From assembly GCA_017848115.1 (NCBI GenBank), contig JAGAKZ010000040.1:1-64000 (forward strand): a stretch of 64,000 nt of DNA, given 5' to 3'. Origin of the DNA: Oscillospiraceae bacterium (lineage in GTDB: Bacteria; Bacillota; Clostridia; Oscillospirales; Ruminococcaceae). Position 1 is the first letter of the stretch. Each line of letters begins with the position of its first letter. Shown in pieces: positions 56,099 through 64,000 of the stretch. Under the pieces are notes generated by a model. That model did not search any database. It worked only from the letters and a program-made list of their open reading frames with translations, and was not told the origin of the DNA. The position numbers and the translations under genes were made by a program.

Positions 56099-56587
56099 GT
56101 GACAAGATGCGATAAAATAAATTATTATCTTGACATAGCCGAGACCGTTCTCAAAAGAGGCACTTGTATCAGAAGAAATTTTGGTGCTATCATAGTAAAA
56201 AACGATGAAATAATTTCAACAGGATATGTCGGTGCTCCAAGAGGACGTGCAAACTGTTCAGATCTCGGATACTGCACACGTGAAAAGCTCAATATACCAA
56301 AAGGTGAACGCTATGAGCTTTGTCGTTCTGTTCATGCAGAAGCAAATGCAATAATATGTGCTCCGCGTCATGAAATGATAGGTGCTTCAATATACCTTGC
56401 CTGTCATGATTCAAAGACAAATACACTGTATGGGAACGTTGAACCATGTTCAATGTGTAAGAGGCTCATAATAAACGCTGGCATAAGCCAGGTCATCGTA
56501 AGGACATCGCCAACAGAGTACAAAATTATTGATGTTGAATCGTGGATAGAAAATGACGAGTCACTTACGCTCAACAAGGGATATTGA
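56099..56587 (+). CDS. deoxycytidylate (dCMP) deaminase
   Basis: 162 residues from a GTG with GAGGAGG upstream. Zinc motif HAE (H79, E81) and PCSMC (C117, C120) define the cytidine deaminase fold; the upstream TGYVGAPRGRANCSDLGYC segment, with the extra cysteine zinc site, identifies the dCMP deaminase (ComEB-like) branch. It supplies dUMP for thymidylate synthesis. Single gene, divergent from ksgA. Confidence 0.93.
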   Translation: MTRCDKINYYLDIAETVLKRGTCIRRNFGAIIVKNDEIISTGYVGAPRGRANCSDLGYCTREKLNIPKGERYELCRSVHAEANAIICAPRHEMIGASIYLACHDSKTNTLYGNVEPCSMCKRLIINAGISQVIVRTSPTEYKIIDVESWIENDESLTLNKGY

Positions 56588-56657
56588 TATAATACCATAT
56601 TTTATACATTTTTACAAGCGTATCGTAATATATTAAAATAAAAACAGTGTTATTTAA

Positions 56658-56715
56658 AATATTTCTATATTTTTTAAATAAAATTATAGAAATATTATTT
56701 AATATTTGCTATAAT
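56658..56715 (+). promoter_or_regulatory. 12-bp inverted repeat upstream of fliM
   Basis: AATATTTCTATA (56658-56669) and TATAGAAATATT (56685-56696) are perfect complements spaced by 15 bp. A TATAAT lies about 15 bp further on (near 56710-56715) upstream of fliM. It could be an operator or a weak terminator of the deaminase gene; no T run follows. Confidence 0.45.
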
Positions 56716-56796
56716 TATTCTATCGTATATTTTTAGTATTGTTTTCAATATTAAATTTTATATCATTAAGTATTATACCAGAGGTGAATAAGGATT

Positions 56797-57831
56797 ATGG
56801 GTGATTTGTTTTCTCAAAACACAATTAACGAAGCTCTTCTGAAGAAAAGTCCTACCGGAAATAACGGGCCGGAAAACTATTCTTTCAGAAACAACGAAAA
56901 AAAAATCAAAAACTACGACTTCAAAATGCCTCAGAAATTCACCAAAGAAGATCTGAAGCTGATAAGGGATATCTACGAAGTTTATGCAAGACTTGTTGCT
57001 ACATATCTTACATCTATAACAAGACTTTATTGCCACGCATCTGTATCAAATATACGTGAGCAAAAATATCATGAATTCAGTGATACGTTGAGTGAATACA
57101 CTATAAACGGTATAGTAAATCTTGGAATAGATAATCCTGATATTATGGATGCAGAGTGTACAATACAGTTTTCAAATGAACTCACATCTTCTCTTATTGA
57201 CAGAATGATGGGCGGACAAGGGGTGCCGCTCGAAACACAGCGTGATTTTACTGAAATAGAAGTCGCTCTTATGAAAAGTATACTTGAAAGATTTGCTTCC
57301 CATCTTCAGGAAGCATGGTCAGGATATATTGACATATCTCCTACACTTTCAAAAATAGAAACAAATTCAAAACTTACAAAATCAATTGGACCTGAAGAAG
57401 TAACTGTTACTGCTACTCTGGACGTTATACTTGAAAAGAACAAGAGTACAATAACAATCAATATACCGGCTGTAACTATGGAAGAGATAATGCTTCACTT
57501 CTCCAGACGATATGTAAGAACTTCAAAACGCACTGTAGACGAAGTACAGAAGAACGAACAAAGAAATAATATTCTTAAAGGCGTACGCAATTCAACATTG
57601 ACTTTGAATGCTGTTCTTGCAGAAACACGCATAGATCTGAGCGATATCCTTTCACTTCAGGTCAACGACATAATTCCGCTTGACGTACCTATAACACAAA
57701 ACGCAATCATAAAAATAAATAATGTTCACTGGTTCAATGCAAAACCCGGTGTAAGCGGAAATAAAAAGGCAATAAAAATTATTGATGTATGCGATTCTAC
57801 AGAGGGGGATGAAGAGAATGCCGAACAATAA
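56797..57831 (+). CDS. fliM: flagellar motor switch protein FliM
   Basis: 344 residues; the ATG has AGAGGTG upstream. A CheC-like middle domain (about 45-235; ARLVATYLTSITRLYCHASV, LIDRMMGGQG) leads to a C-terminal SpoA/surface-presentation domain (about 250-330; LNAVLAETRIDLSDILSLQV then DIIPLDVPI). The N-terminal CheY-binding peptide of classical FliM (LSQEEIDALL-like) is replaced by MGDLFSQNTINEALLKK, which fits partly. No other flagellar genes are in the window. Confidence 0.9.
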   Translation: MGDLFSQNTINEALLKKSPTGNNGPENYSFRNNEKKIKNYDFKMPQKFTKEDLKLIRDIYEVYARLVATYLTSITRLYCHASVSNIREQKYHEFSDTLSEYTINGIVNLGIDNPDIMDAECTIQFSNELTSSLIDRMMGGQGVPLETQRDFTEIEVALMKSILERFASHLQEAWSGYIDISPTLSKIETNSKLTKSIGPEEVTVTATLDVILEKNKSTITINIPAVTMEEIMLHFSRRYVRTSKRTVDEVQKNEQRNNILKGVRNSTLTLNAVLAETRIDLSDILSLQVNDIIPLDVPITQNAIIKINNVHWFNAKPGVSGNKKAIKIIDVCDSTEGDEENAEQ

Positions 57832-58810
57832 CTTCAGCAATGATTTAAAAAAATGTTTATCTGAAATGCAGGATATCACAATGAAAACCGCTGCGGGTGC
57901 TGTATCTTCGCTTATCAGTGCAAACTTTACAATACAAAATTCTTTAACATCAGAATATAACATTTCGGAACTGGAATACTCCGAATACAATCCGTCCGTA
58001 ATTATTAAGACAAATTATACTTCAGGAATAAACAGTTCTTCTATAATGGTTTTCAAGCAAAGTGACATACAGTGTATTCTGAATCAATTAATGAACAAGA
58101 GTACAACCGGTGTATCGGATTTTAAGTTCGATGATATCAATATGTCCGCACTTAATGAAATCATGAATCGTATGATGATCTCTTCTGCTGCGGAACTTTC
58201 AAATTTATGTCATACAACTGTAGAAGTTAAAAAGCCTGAAATATATACTGATTCAGAACAAACTATAGAAAAACTTCTTAATCTTGAACCGTTTGATACA
58301 GTGTATGTGATTACATCTGAGTTGTCAATCAGTGACAATATAAAGAGTAAATTTATATCAATAATAACTCCGGATATGGCAAATGATATAGCTACTAAAA
58401 TGAAACCTGCTCCATCAGGTTCTTCTGACACAGGCATTCCCGATACACAGATGTTCAACGTATCATCACCGTTTGCTGCTCCACCTACTCAGCAGCCCGT
58501 ATCTTTCAATTCTTTTCAAAATACACTTACTCAGGAACAGTTAAATAATCTCCAGCTTCTCATGAATGTTCCTCTTGAACTTTCCATAGAAATAGGTTCA
58601 ACACAGAAAAAAGTAGATGATATACTTTCTTTCACACACGGAACTGTACTTGAACTCGATTGTCCTGCGGATGCACCTGTAAATGTAATAGTAAACGGCC
58701 ATCTTATAGCAAGAGGCGATGTTGTAGTTGTAGATGATTATTTTGCAGTCAGAATAACAGAGATTTTACAGTCAAATCTTCTTGATACTTTAAGGGAAAA
58801 TAACCTTTAA
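57818..58810 (+). CDS. fliY: flagellar motor switch phosphatase FliY / FliN-family protein
   Basis: 330 residues from the ATG at 57818, overlapping the fliM 3' end by 14 bases, with GAGGGGGAT upstream. The CheC-like N-terminal region (about 5-190) contains the helix ALNEIMNRMMISSAAELSNL, like FliY phosphatase domains. A linker of about 60 residues rich in P, S, Q and T precedes the C-terminal SpoA domain (MNVPLELSIEIGSTQKKVDD; LDCPADAPVNVIVNGHLIAR). It should form the C-ring with FliM. Confidence 0.9.
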   Translation: MPNNNFSNDLKKCLSEMQDITMKTAAGAVSSLISANFTIQNSLTSEYNISELEYSEYNPSVIIKTNYTSGINSSSIMVFKQSDIQCILNQLMNKSTTGVSDFKFDDINMSALNEIMNRMMISSAAELSNLCHTTVEVKKPEIYTDSEQTIEKLLNLEPFDTVYVITSELSISDNIKSKFISIITPDMANDIATKMKPAPSGSSDTGIPDTQMFNVSSPFAAPPTQQPVSFNSFQNTLTQEQLNNLQLLMNVPLELSIEIGSTQKKVDDILSFTHGTVLELDCPADAPVNVIVNGHLIARGDVVVVDDYFAVRITEILQSNLLDTLRENNL

Positions 58811-58836
58811 CCTTAAACTAAGTAACAAAATATAAT

Positions 58837-58880
58837 CAACCCCCTCAAAAACGATTTAAACAGTTTTTGAGGGGGTTGTT
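58837..58880. terminator. bidirectional terminator after fliY
   Basis: A perfect 16-bp stem (58837-58852 with 58863-58878) of the type CAACCCCCTCAAAAAC closes on a 10-base loop, between convergent fliY and the sortase cluster. Confidence 0.85.
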
Positions 58881-58881
58881 C

Positions 58882-59781
58882 TTATGCCGCCTGCGATGCC
58901 TTAAGTGTTTTATCCTTTCCTGTAAAGATATAAATTATCATAAACACAAGACTCACTGCAATTATTATTGCATTAACCATTATAAGCTGATCTGTAAGCT
59001 TATTGAACAAGCCTGTCATAGCAGCAAATACAGGTGGTGCTTTTATTGCAAATCTATCAAAGTAATCCGTAGCTTTCAGATAAATACACACTCCCATGAT
59101 AAGCAACGATGACGAACCTGCAGAAATACTTATCCAGTAAAGAGCACCAACGATTTTTCTGATATTTGCTATAATAAGAATAATAATCAGAACCGCTGTT
59201 GCAATAACAGAACCCATAACAGCCGTATCTATATAACTATATACTTTTTGAGCATATTTGAGATATCCGGCAGAATCTATGGTGAGAAATTTATAAACAT
59301 CTGATGCATCCATAATAAATTCTTCCGAAGCTTCGTATACCGAAGCTGTTTTTTTGTAAAATGCATCATCTTTTTCATAATTTATTGAATCAGCATAATC
59401 TTCAAAAAATTTATCTATAGATTCTTTCAGTGGTACCAGCTTTTCTTTGCAGATCTTGTAATCGAGTTTATTACTGTCACCTTTTATAAAACTAAAAGCG
59501 TCTGTAATGCAGCCAATTACCATTTCTTTTGTTGTGTCTGCATCAATAACTGACGTATATGTTTCAATCGGTACGCCTGTAGCGTTATACTCTGTTTCAT
59601 AGTGATCATATATTGTATTATATACTTTGTCACTGATATTTTCTTTTTCAATAACATCTGTGTAAGTTTTTGTATCAAGTACAGAATACTTGGCAAATAC
59701 AGCCCCCTGTACAGCTATAGCTGTGAAAAATAAAAATATAGTCAATAAAACACATAAAATATAATTTCTTAATCTATGCAT
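58882..59781 (-). CDS. membrane protein of the sortase cluster, four transmembrane helices
   Basis: 299 residues from the ATG at 59781, which follows GAGGTG; a TTG overlaps the sortase stop four codons earlier. One N-terminal hydrophobic helix (about 8-30), an extracytoplasmic-looking region of about 150 residues with many D/E/K/Y, then three closely spaced helices (about 190-290). No family is recognised. It is the last gene of the two-surface-protein/sortase operon, so an accessory role in surface assembly is possible. Confidence 0.65.
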   Translation of the reverse strand: MHRLRNYILCVLLTIFLFFTAIAVQGAVFAKYSVLDTKTYTDVIEKENISDKVYNTIYDHYETEYNATGVPIETYTSVIDADTTKEMVIGCITDAFSFIKGDSNKLDYKICKEKLVPLKESIDKFFEDYADSINYEKDDAFYKKTASVYEASEEFIMDASDVYKFLTIDSAGYLKYAQKVYSYIDTAVMGSVIATAVLIIILIIANIRKIVGALYWISISAGSSSLLIMGVCIYLKATDYFDRFAIKAPPVFAAMTGLFNKLTDQLIMVNAIIIAVSLVFMIIYIFTGKDKTLKASQAA

Positions 59782-59789
59782 ATCACACC

Positions 59790-60470
59790 TCAATTATAAA
59801 AAGCTTTTTCTACCGGTTCACATATAACAGCTATTCTCTGATCTGATGAACCGAGAACCTGCTTTACACAAGTATAGAGTGTAAGTCTTTCTTCCTTGGT
59901 AGGTGCTATATATGTCTTATCTGTCTTTACAAATGTAACTTGTTTTTTAACTTTATATGTAAACTCGCCATAACTTGTATTGATCACAACAATATCGCCT
60001 TCCGCAAGTTTTTCAAGGTTCTCAAAAAACGTATTTACATGTGCGTCTATTACCGCGTTGCCTGCCTCGCCTACAACTGTTGAAGCAGACATCTGACACG
60101 CTCCTTTTTTAAGAAGTTCATTGTCACTTCCCCAGAAAACCGGAACATACAGATCAATTGCTTCGCATTTAAGCGTGGCATACTGTTCGCCAAATACAGG
60201 ATATACAACCTCTCCTGTATCACTTACAGAAACTTCCGGTTCTTTTTTAAACTCGTTTACTTCCTGTTCCATTTCTTTGAGAACATCTGAGGCTGATGTT
60301 TTCATCTTCATCTTGTCACTAAAAGCAATATTAAGGTATGTCGTAAGCTTGTTGTACGGTTTTATACCTATAACAACTGTCAGTGCAGTACATATCAAAA
60401 AAATCAGAACAGGTGTAAGAACAAGAACTACAGCAGGTGTACGCTTTACATCTTTTTGTTTTTCTTTCAT
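59790..60470 (-). CDS. sortase family transpeptidase
   Basis: 226 residues. An N-terminal membrane anchor (about 13-35) is followed by a sortase beta barrel with the catalytic histidine in VIDAHVNTFFENL, the cysteine in LTLYTCVKQVLG and the arginine in SSDQRIAVICE. The usual GH before the histidine is AH here, but the triad is present. It is co-encoded with two paralogous surface proteins (upstream) and a membrane protein (downstream), so these are its likely partners. The class is not clear by eye. Confidence 0.85.
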   Translation of the reverse strand: MKEKQKDVKRTPAVVLVLTPVLIFLICTALTVVIGIKPYNKLTTYLNIAFSDKMKMKTSASDVLKEMEQEVNEFKKEPEVSVSDTGEVVYPVFGEQYATLKCEAIDLYVPVFWGSDNELLKKGACQMSASTVVGEAGNAVIDAHVNTFFENLEKLAEGDIVVINTSYGEFTYKVKKQVTFVKTDKTYIAPTKEERLTLYTCVKQVLGSSDQRIAVICEPVEKAFYN

Positions 60471-60506
60471 ATTTTTTATTCCTTCCGAACTTCAAATGTT
60501 TTTGAT

Positions 60507-61148
60507 TTACTTGTCAATACATTTTTTCTGCCACAAAGCAAACGCAGTTATCCCCGACACAGATAAAAATATTATCAATGCCATCGAAAGCACAAGCATG
60601 GTATAATCTATTCCTGTGTTATCAACCGAAACGCCTATAGATGAAACATCAACGATATTTCCATCGTTATCCCAGACACTGAGTTTTACTGTATCTTCGG
60701 TAAAAGAATCAACTGCAACGTTGATTCCAAGAGCTGAACTTGCGTCTATCATCTCGTCTATTATTTCAAGCTGAACTTCCTGATCAAGCTCTTTTATCAT
60801 CTGATTTTTTTGCGCCTGTGTAAGATTTGAAACATATTCTTCTTTTTCCTCATCAGTCAAGGAAGAATATTCTTCGCTTTTAGACATATTATCGACTATC
60901 TTATCATTGGTTTCTCCAATATAACCTTCAAGCAAATCTATCATGTTTTCATATTCTTCAGTCGAAAATGTTCCTGACTCAAGATAATTCAGCCCCTGTT
61001 GAATAGAAGCCTGCGGCAATCCTGCATTTTGAGCCATAGCAATAACATCCTCTTTGGTTACTGCCTCCACATATGTACTATCTGAAGCAGCAATTAATGC
61101 TGCTATAGCTGAAAATGACACAAGAAATTTTTTTACTATTCTTTTCAT
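60507..61148 (-). CDS. surface protein with C-terminal anchor, paralogue 2
   Basis: 213 residues from the ATG at 61148 (AGGAG six bases upstream; an ATG two codons earlier directly abuts it). Signal peptide (about 1-28), a helical TKEDVIAMAQNAGLPQASIQ domain, a second helical domain (SSLTDEEKEEYVSNLTQAQK), a small beta region, then VDNTG four residues before a hydrophobic helix and a basic tail. It lacks the proline-rich linker of paralogue 1 but matches it at both ends. Confidence 0.75.
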   Translation of the reverse strand: MKRIVKKFLVSFSAIAALIAASDSTYVEAVTKEDVIAMAQNAGLPQASIQQGLNYLESGTFSTEEYENMIDLLEGYIGETNDKIVDNMSKSEEYSSLTDEEKEEYVSNLTQAQKNQMIKELDQEVQLEIIDEMIDASSALGINVAVDSFTEDTVKLSVWDNDGNIVDVSSIGVSVDNTGIDYTMLVLSMALIIFLSVSGITAFALWQKKCIDK

Positions 61149-61166
61149 TGACATCTCCTAAAAAAA

Positions 61167-62009
61167 TTATCCATTCTTTTTCTGCAAAAAAGCAAATGCT
61201 GTTATTCCTGTCACAGACAAGAGTATTATCAGTGCCATCGAAATAACAAGTACAGTATAATCTATTCCTGTATCATCGACCACAACACCTATAGCAGAAA
61301 TATCTACAATATCGCCTTCACCATTTCTGATGCTGTACTTCAAAGTATCATCACTGAGGTCATCAACTGTAACAAACATACCAAGCTCAGAACTCGCATC
61401 TATGAGTTTGTTTATAATTTCAAGCTGTGTATCTCTGTCAAGATCTTTTATTATCTGATTTTTTTGTGCTTGTGTAAGACCGGAAATATACGCTTTTTTC
61501 TCTTCATCTGTAAGCGATGAAAAATCTTTTTTCGTAGTAGTATTATTTTGACTTGCACTGTTTTCCGGCACTGCAGGTGCTACAGGTGTTTGAGGTTTCG
61601 AAACAACCGGTGCTGACGGCTCATCCTGAGATGGCTGATTATCCGGTGCCTGCTCATTTATCGCCGGTTCTGTGACCTGAGGTGGAGCTGTTTCTTCCGG
61701 CGGTGTTGATTCAGACGGAATCTCTACTTGTATTCCGGCGTTATCAAGATAATTTTGTATTTCACTGTCTGTCATTCCGGCGTAGCTGTAAAGAGCCGCT
61801 ATCATTGCATCATATTGTTCAGATGTGTATGAGCCTGATTCCAGAAAATTTATGCCCTGCTGTATATACACTTCAGAAAAACCTGCACTTCTGGCTGCCG
61901 CAACGACATCTTCCTTTGTAGTTGCATATATATCCGTCGTCTTCAATGCCGCACCGGAAATCATCAACGTTGCAAGAAAAGATGCAAAAACATTTCTGAA
62001 CTTTTTCAT
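61167..62009 (-). CDS. surface protein with Pro-rich linker and C-terminal anchor, paralogue 1
   Basis: 280 residues. A signal peptide (about 1-30) precedes a helical domain (about 31-95; GINFLESGSYTSEQYDAMIA), a Pro/Glu/Gln/Thr/Ser-rich linker (about 97-165) and a second helical domain (SSLTDEEKKAYISGLTQAQK). Then comes a beta region and VDDTG (244-248) just before the C-terminal hydrophobic helix and QKKNG tail. The pattern of signal peptide, exposed domain, motif, hydrophobic helix and positive tail is that of a sortase substrate, though the motif is not LPXTG. First gene of the operon. Confidence 0.75.
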   Translation of the reverse strand: MKKFRNVFASFLATLMISGAALKTTDIYATTKEDVVAAARSAGFSEVYIQQGINFLESGSYTSEQYDAMIAALYSYAGMTDSEIQNYLDNAGIQVEIPSESTPPEETAPPQVTEPAINEQAPDNQPSQDEPSAPVVSKPQTPVAPAVPENSASQNNTTTKKDFSSLTDEEKKAYISGLTQAQKNQIIKDLDRDTQLEIINKLIDASSELGMFVTVDDLSDDTLKYSIRNGEGDIVDISAIGVVVDDTGIDYTVLVISMALIILLSVTGITAFAFLQKKNG

Positions 62010-62327
62010 AATTTAAAGTACCCTTCTTTCTATTCATAATGACTTTTATATGTATACCATTGATTGCAATATACAAAATAATTGTACCATATATTACAGA
62101 TGATTTCAAGAATTACATAAAAGTAATTTCTGTAAAAACATCGGAAAATTAAATTTTATATTTTTTAAATTTTTTCCGCAAATCATCTTGAAATTATAAT
62201 TTATTTTGTATATAATTAATAGTGAATGTGTTGATACGATCAATTGAAAATATGTTTTAAAAGCTCACATTTTTAGATAAATTATAGTTAAATTTATCAA
62301 ATTCCTCTTAGAAAGGTCTGGTAACAA
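62010..62327. promoter_or_regulatory. divergent promoter region
   Basis: This non-coding gap of 318 bp holds two outward promoters. On the minus strand (for the surface-protein operon) TTGAAA and TACAAT are separated by 17 bp at 62109-62081. On the plus strand (for the activase) TTGAAA (62188-62193) and TATAAT (62211-62216) have a 17-bp spacer. GAAAGGTCTGG lies just before the activase start. Nothing else is recognised. Confidence 0.6.
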
Positions 62328-64000
62328 ATGAAAACTATTGGTCTTGATATCGGTTCTACAACAATAAAATGTATTGTTTTTGATGATAATAAAAACATAA
62401 TACATCAGGAATATAAAAGACACTTCTCTCAGATAACACAGAGTACCGCTCAGATGCTCTATGACATAAATGAAAAATTTGATGATACGGACTTCGGTCT
62501 TTGTATTTCCGGTTCTGCCGGAATGGGTATAGCAAATGCAATGAACATTCCGTTTGTTCAAGAGGTATATGCTACAAGATCAGCAGTAAAAAAATATCTT
62601 CCTGATACAGACGCTGTAATAGAACTTGGTGGCGAAGACGCAAAAATATTATTTCTTTCTGATCAGCTCGAAGTAAGAATGAACGGTAGCTGCGCCGGTG
62701 GTACAGGTGCCTTTATAGACCAGATGGCAACACTGCTCAATATCACCCCCACAGAAATGAATGAAATCTCAAAAAATCACGAAAAAATTTATACCATAGC
62801 ATCAAGATGCGGAGTTTTTGCAAAGTCAGATATTCAGCCTCTGCTCAATCAAGGTGCTCGTAAAGAAGACATATCAGCCAGTATCTTTTACGCCGTTGTA
62901 AATCAGACTATTGCTGGTCTTGCACAAGGACGTGAAATTTGCGGAAATATAGTTTATCTTGGCGGACCTCTTACATATTTCTCTGAACTCAGAAACAGTT
63001 TCGACGACACTTTGAAGCTAAAAGGTACATGTCCTGAAAATTCCCTTTACTTTGTTGCAATAGGTTCAGCACTTTCTGAAACATCGGAAACTTTCAATCT
63101 TTCCGAACTGGTAAAAAAGGTACAGGACTACACATCTGACGAAGCATACACAAGCTGTCCTCCGCTCTTTACAAGCGAAGAAGAATTCAATACTTTTATA
63201 GCCAGACACAAAAAGAATTCTGATAATATAAAACTAACAGATGATTACAGCGGAAAAATGTATCTCGGTATAGATGCAGGCTCTACTACGGTAAAGGCTG
63301 TAATAATAAATGAAGAAGGAAACATACTTACTCAAAAGTATATGTCCAACAGCGGCAATCCTGTTCCACATATCAAGGACTTTATAAGCGAAACTTACGA
63401 AAAATATCCGGGCATAAAAATAACATCATCGGCTGTAACCGGGTATGGTGAGGAAATTATCAAAAATGCCTTTAAGATTGATTTTGGCATTGTTGAAACT
63501 ATCGCTCATTATACAGCTGCGAAGAAATTTCGTCCTGATGTTGATTTCATAATAGATATTGGCGGACAAGATATAAAATGCTTCAAAATAAGAAATGGTA
63601 CAATCGACAATATCTTCTTAAATGAAGCTTGTTCTTCCGGTTGTGGCTCTTTCCTTCAGACATTTGCTGCCGCACTTAATTATTCCATAGAAGACTTTGC
63701 AAATCTTGGTCTGTATGCAAAAAAACCTGTTGATCTTGGTTCAAGATGTACAGTATTTATGAACAGTAGCGTAAAACAGGCACAAAAAGACGGCGCACCT
63801 ATAGAAGACATATCTGCCGGACTTTCAATAAGCGTTGTCAAAAACGCACTTTACAAAGTTATACGCGCTACAAGTGCAGAATCTCTCGGAAATCACATAG
63901 TAGTTCAAGGTGGTACATTCCTTAACAATGCTGTTTTACGAGCATTTGAACAGGAAGTTAAATGTGAAGTAGTACGTCCTGAAATTTCCGGACTTATGGG
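62328..64000 (+). CDS. 2-hydroxyacyl-CoA dehydratase activase (BadF/BcrAD family), partial
   Basis: The ATG at 62328 begins a frame open to the window edge (557 codons seen). Two tandem ASKHA ATPase domains are present: the first starts [19 protein letters not shown], the second [20 protein letters not shown] about 310 residues later. Each has a cysteine of the bridging Fe-S cluster ([22 protein letters not shown]) and an SRCGVF/SRCTVF motif. This double-domain form usually continues into a DUF2229 and dehydratase-like domain (about 1400 residues in total). It reduces dehydratase-type Fe-S enzymes at the expense of ATP; the partner is unknown. Confidence 0.9.
   Translation, partial: MKTIGLDIGSTTIKCIVFDDNKNIIHQEYKRHFSQITQSTAQMLYDINEKFDDTDFGLCISGSAGMGIANAMNIPFVQEVYATRSAVKKYLPDTDAVIELGGEDAKILFLSDQLEVRMNGSCAGGTGAFIDQMATLLNITPTEMNEISKNHEKIYTIASRCGVFAKSDIQPLLNQGARKEDISASIFYAVVNQTIAGLAQGREICGNIVYLGGPLTYFSELRNSFDDTLKLKGTCPENSLYFVAIGSALSETSETFNLSELVKKVQDYTSDEAYTSCPPLFTSEEEFNTFIARHKKNSDNIKLTDDYSGKMYLGIDAGSTTVKAVIINEEGNILTQKYMSNSGNPVPHIKDFISETYEKYPGIKITSSAVTGYGEEIIKNAFKIDFGIVETIAHYTAAKKFRPDVDFIIDIGGQDIKCFKIRNGTIDNIFLNEACSSGCGSFLQTFAAALNYSIEDFANLGLYAKKPVDLGSRCTVFMNSSVKQAQKDGAPIEDISAGLSISVVKNALYKVIRATSAESLGNHIVVQGGTFLNNAVLRAFEQEVKCEVVRPEISGLM

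Overview
The window looks like a chromosomal segment of a low-GC, spore-forming, fibre-degrading gut or rumen member of the Ruminococcaceae/Oscillospiraceae. The evidence is a dockerin-bearing GH9-CBM3 cellulase, a second dockerin protein, the sporulation genes spoIIE and spoIIID, GGAGG-type ribosome binding sites, frequent TTG starts, and clostridial gene orders such as recJ-relA-MBL-hemZ. No rRNA or tRNA gene was seen.

Layout. 1-9.3 kb (minus strand): a partial AAA-ATPase/nuclease gene, an RlmD-type rRNA methyltransferase, then hemZ, an MBL hydrolase, relA/spoT and recJ. 9.5-11.4 kb: a YtrA-type GntR regulator with its ABC exporter. 11.6-12.9 kb: an Rpn-family nuclease with octapeptide repeats and a duplicated 3' end. 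13.0-23.3 kb: a type III-A CRISPR-Cas locus. 23.4-32 kb: mrp, the GH9 cellulase, a small unknown, a Na/Pi cotransporter with a Pho-box-like element, a dockerin M14 peptidase and a radical SAM activase. 32.1-33.9 kb: a small immunity-type island. 34.1-38.3 kb: argS, a solitary DNA methyltransferase, spoIIID and an FNT channel. 38.5-45 kb: a six-gene polyamine operon. 45.1-52.6 kb (minus strand): glgB-glgC-glgD-glgA plus an HD-GYP protein. 52.8-58.8 kb: spoIIE, ksgA, dCMP deaminase and a fliM-fliY pair. 58.9-62.0 kb (minus strand): two paralogous surface proteins, a sortase and a membrane protein. 62.3 kb to the end: a 2-hydroxyacyl-CoA dehydratase activase, running off the window.

The CRISPR locus is the most notable region. 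Effector genes csm6, cas6, cas10, csm2, csm3, csm4 and csm5 all appear intact, with Cas10 HD and GGDD motifs and a Csm6 RxxxxH HEPN motif. The adaptation genes are reduced to one scar joining the first ~140 codons of cas1 to the last ~60 codons of cas2. Three near-identical leader modules punctuate the locus: A has one repeat and runs straight into a terminator, B has two repeats, and C has four. The system therefore looks able to interfere but unable to acquire spacers by itself, with only four spacers in total.

Other points worth a second look: a Pho-box-like 11-bp periodic repeat at the phosphate transporter promoter; a shared VD[DN]TG motif before the C-terminal membrane anchor of two proteins encoded beside a sortase; a 21-bp repeated junction in the immunity island; a spoIIE promoter with unusual 21-bp spacing; and a hairpin between the Shine-Dalgarno and start codon of argS.
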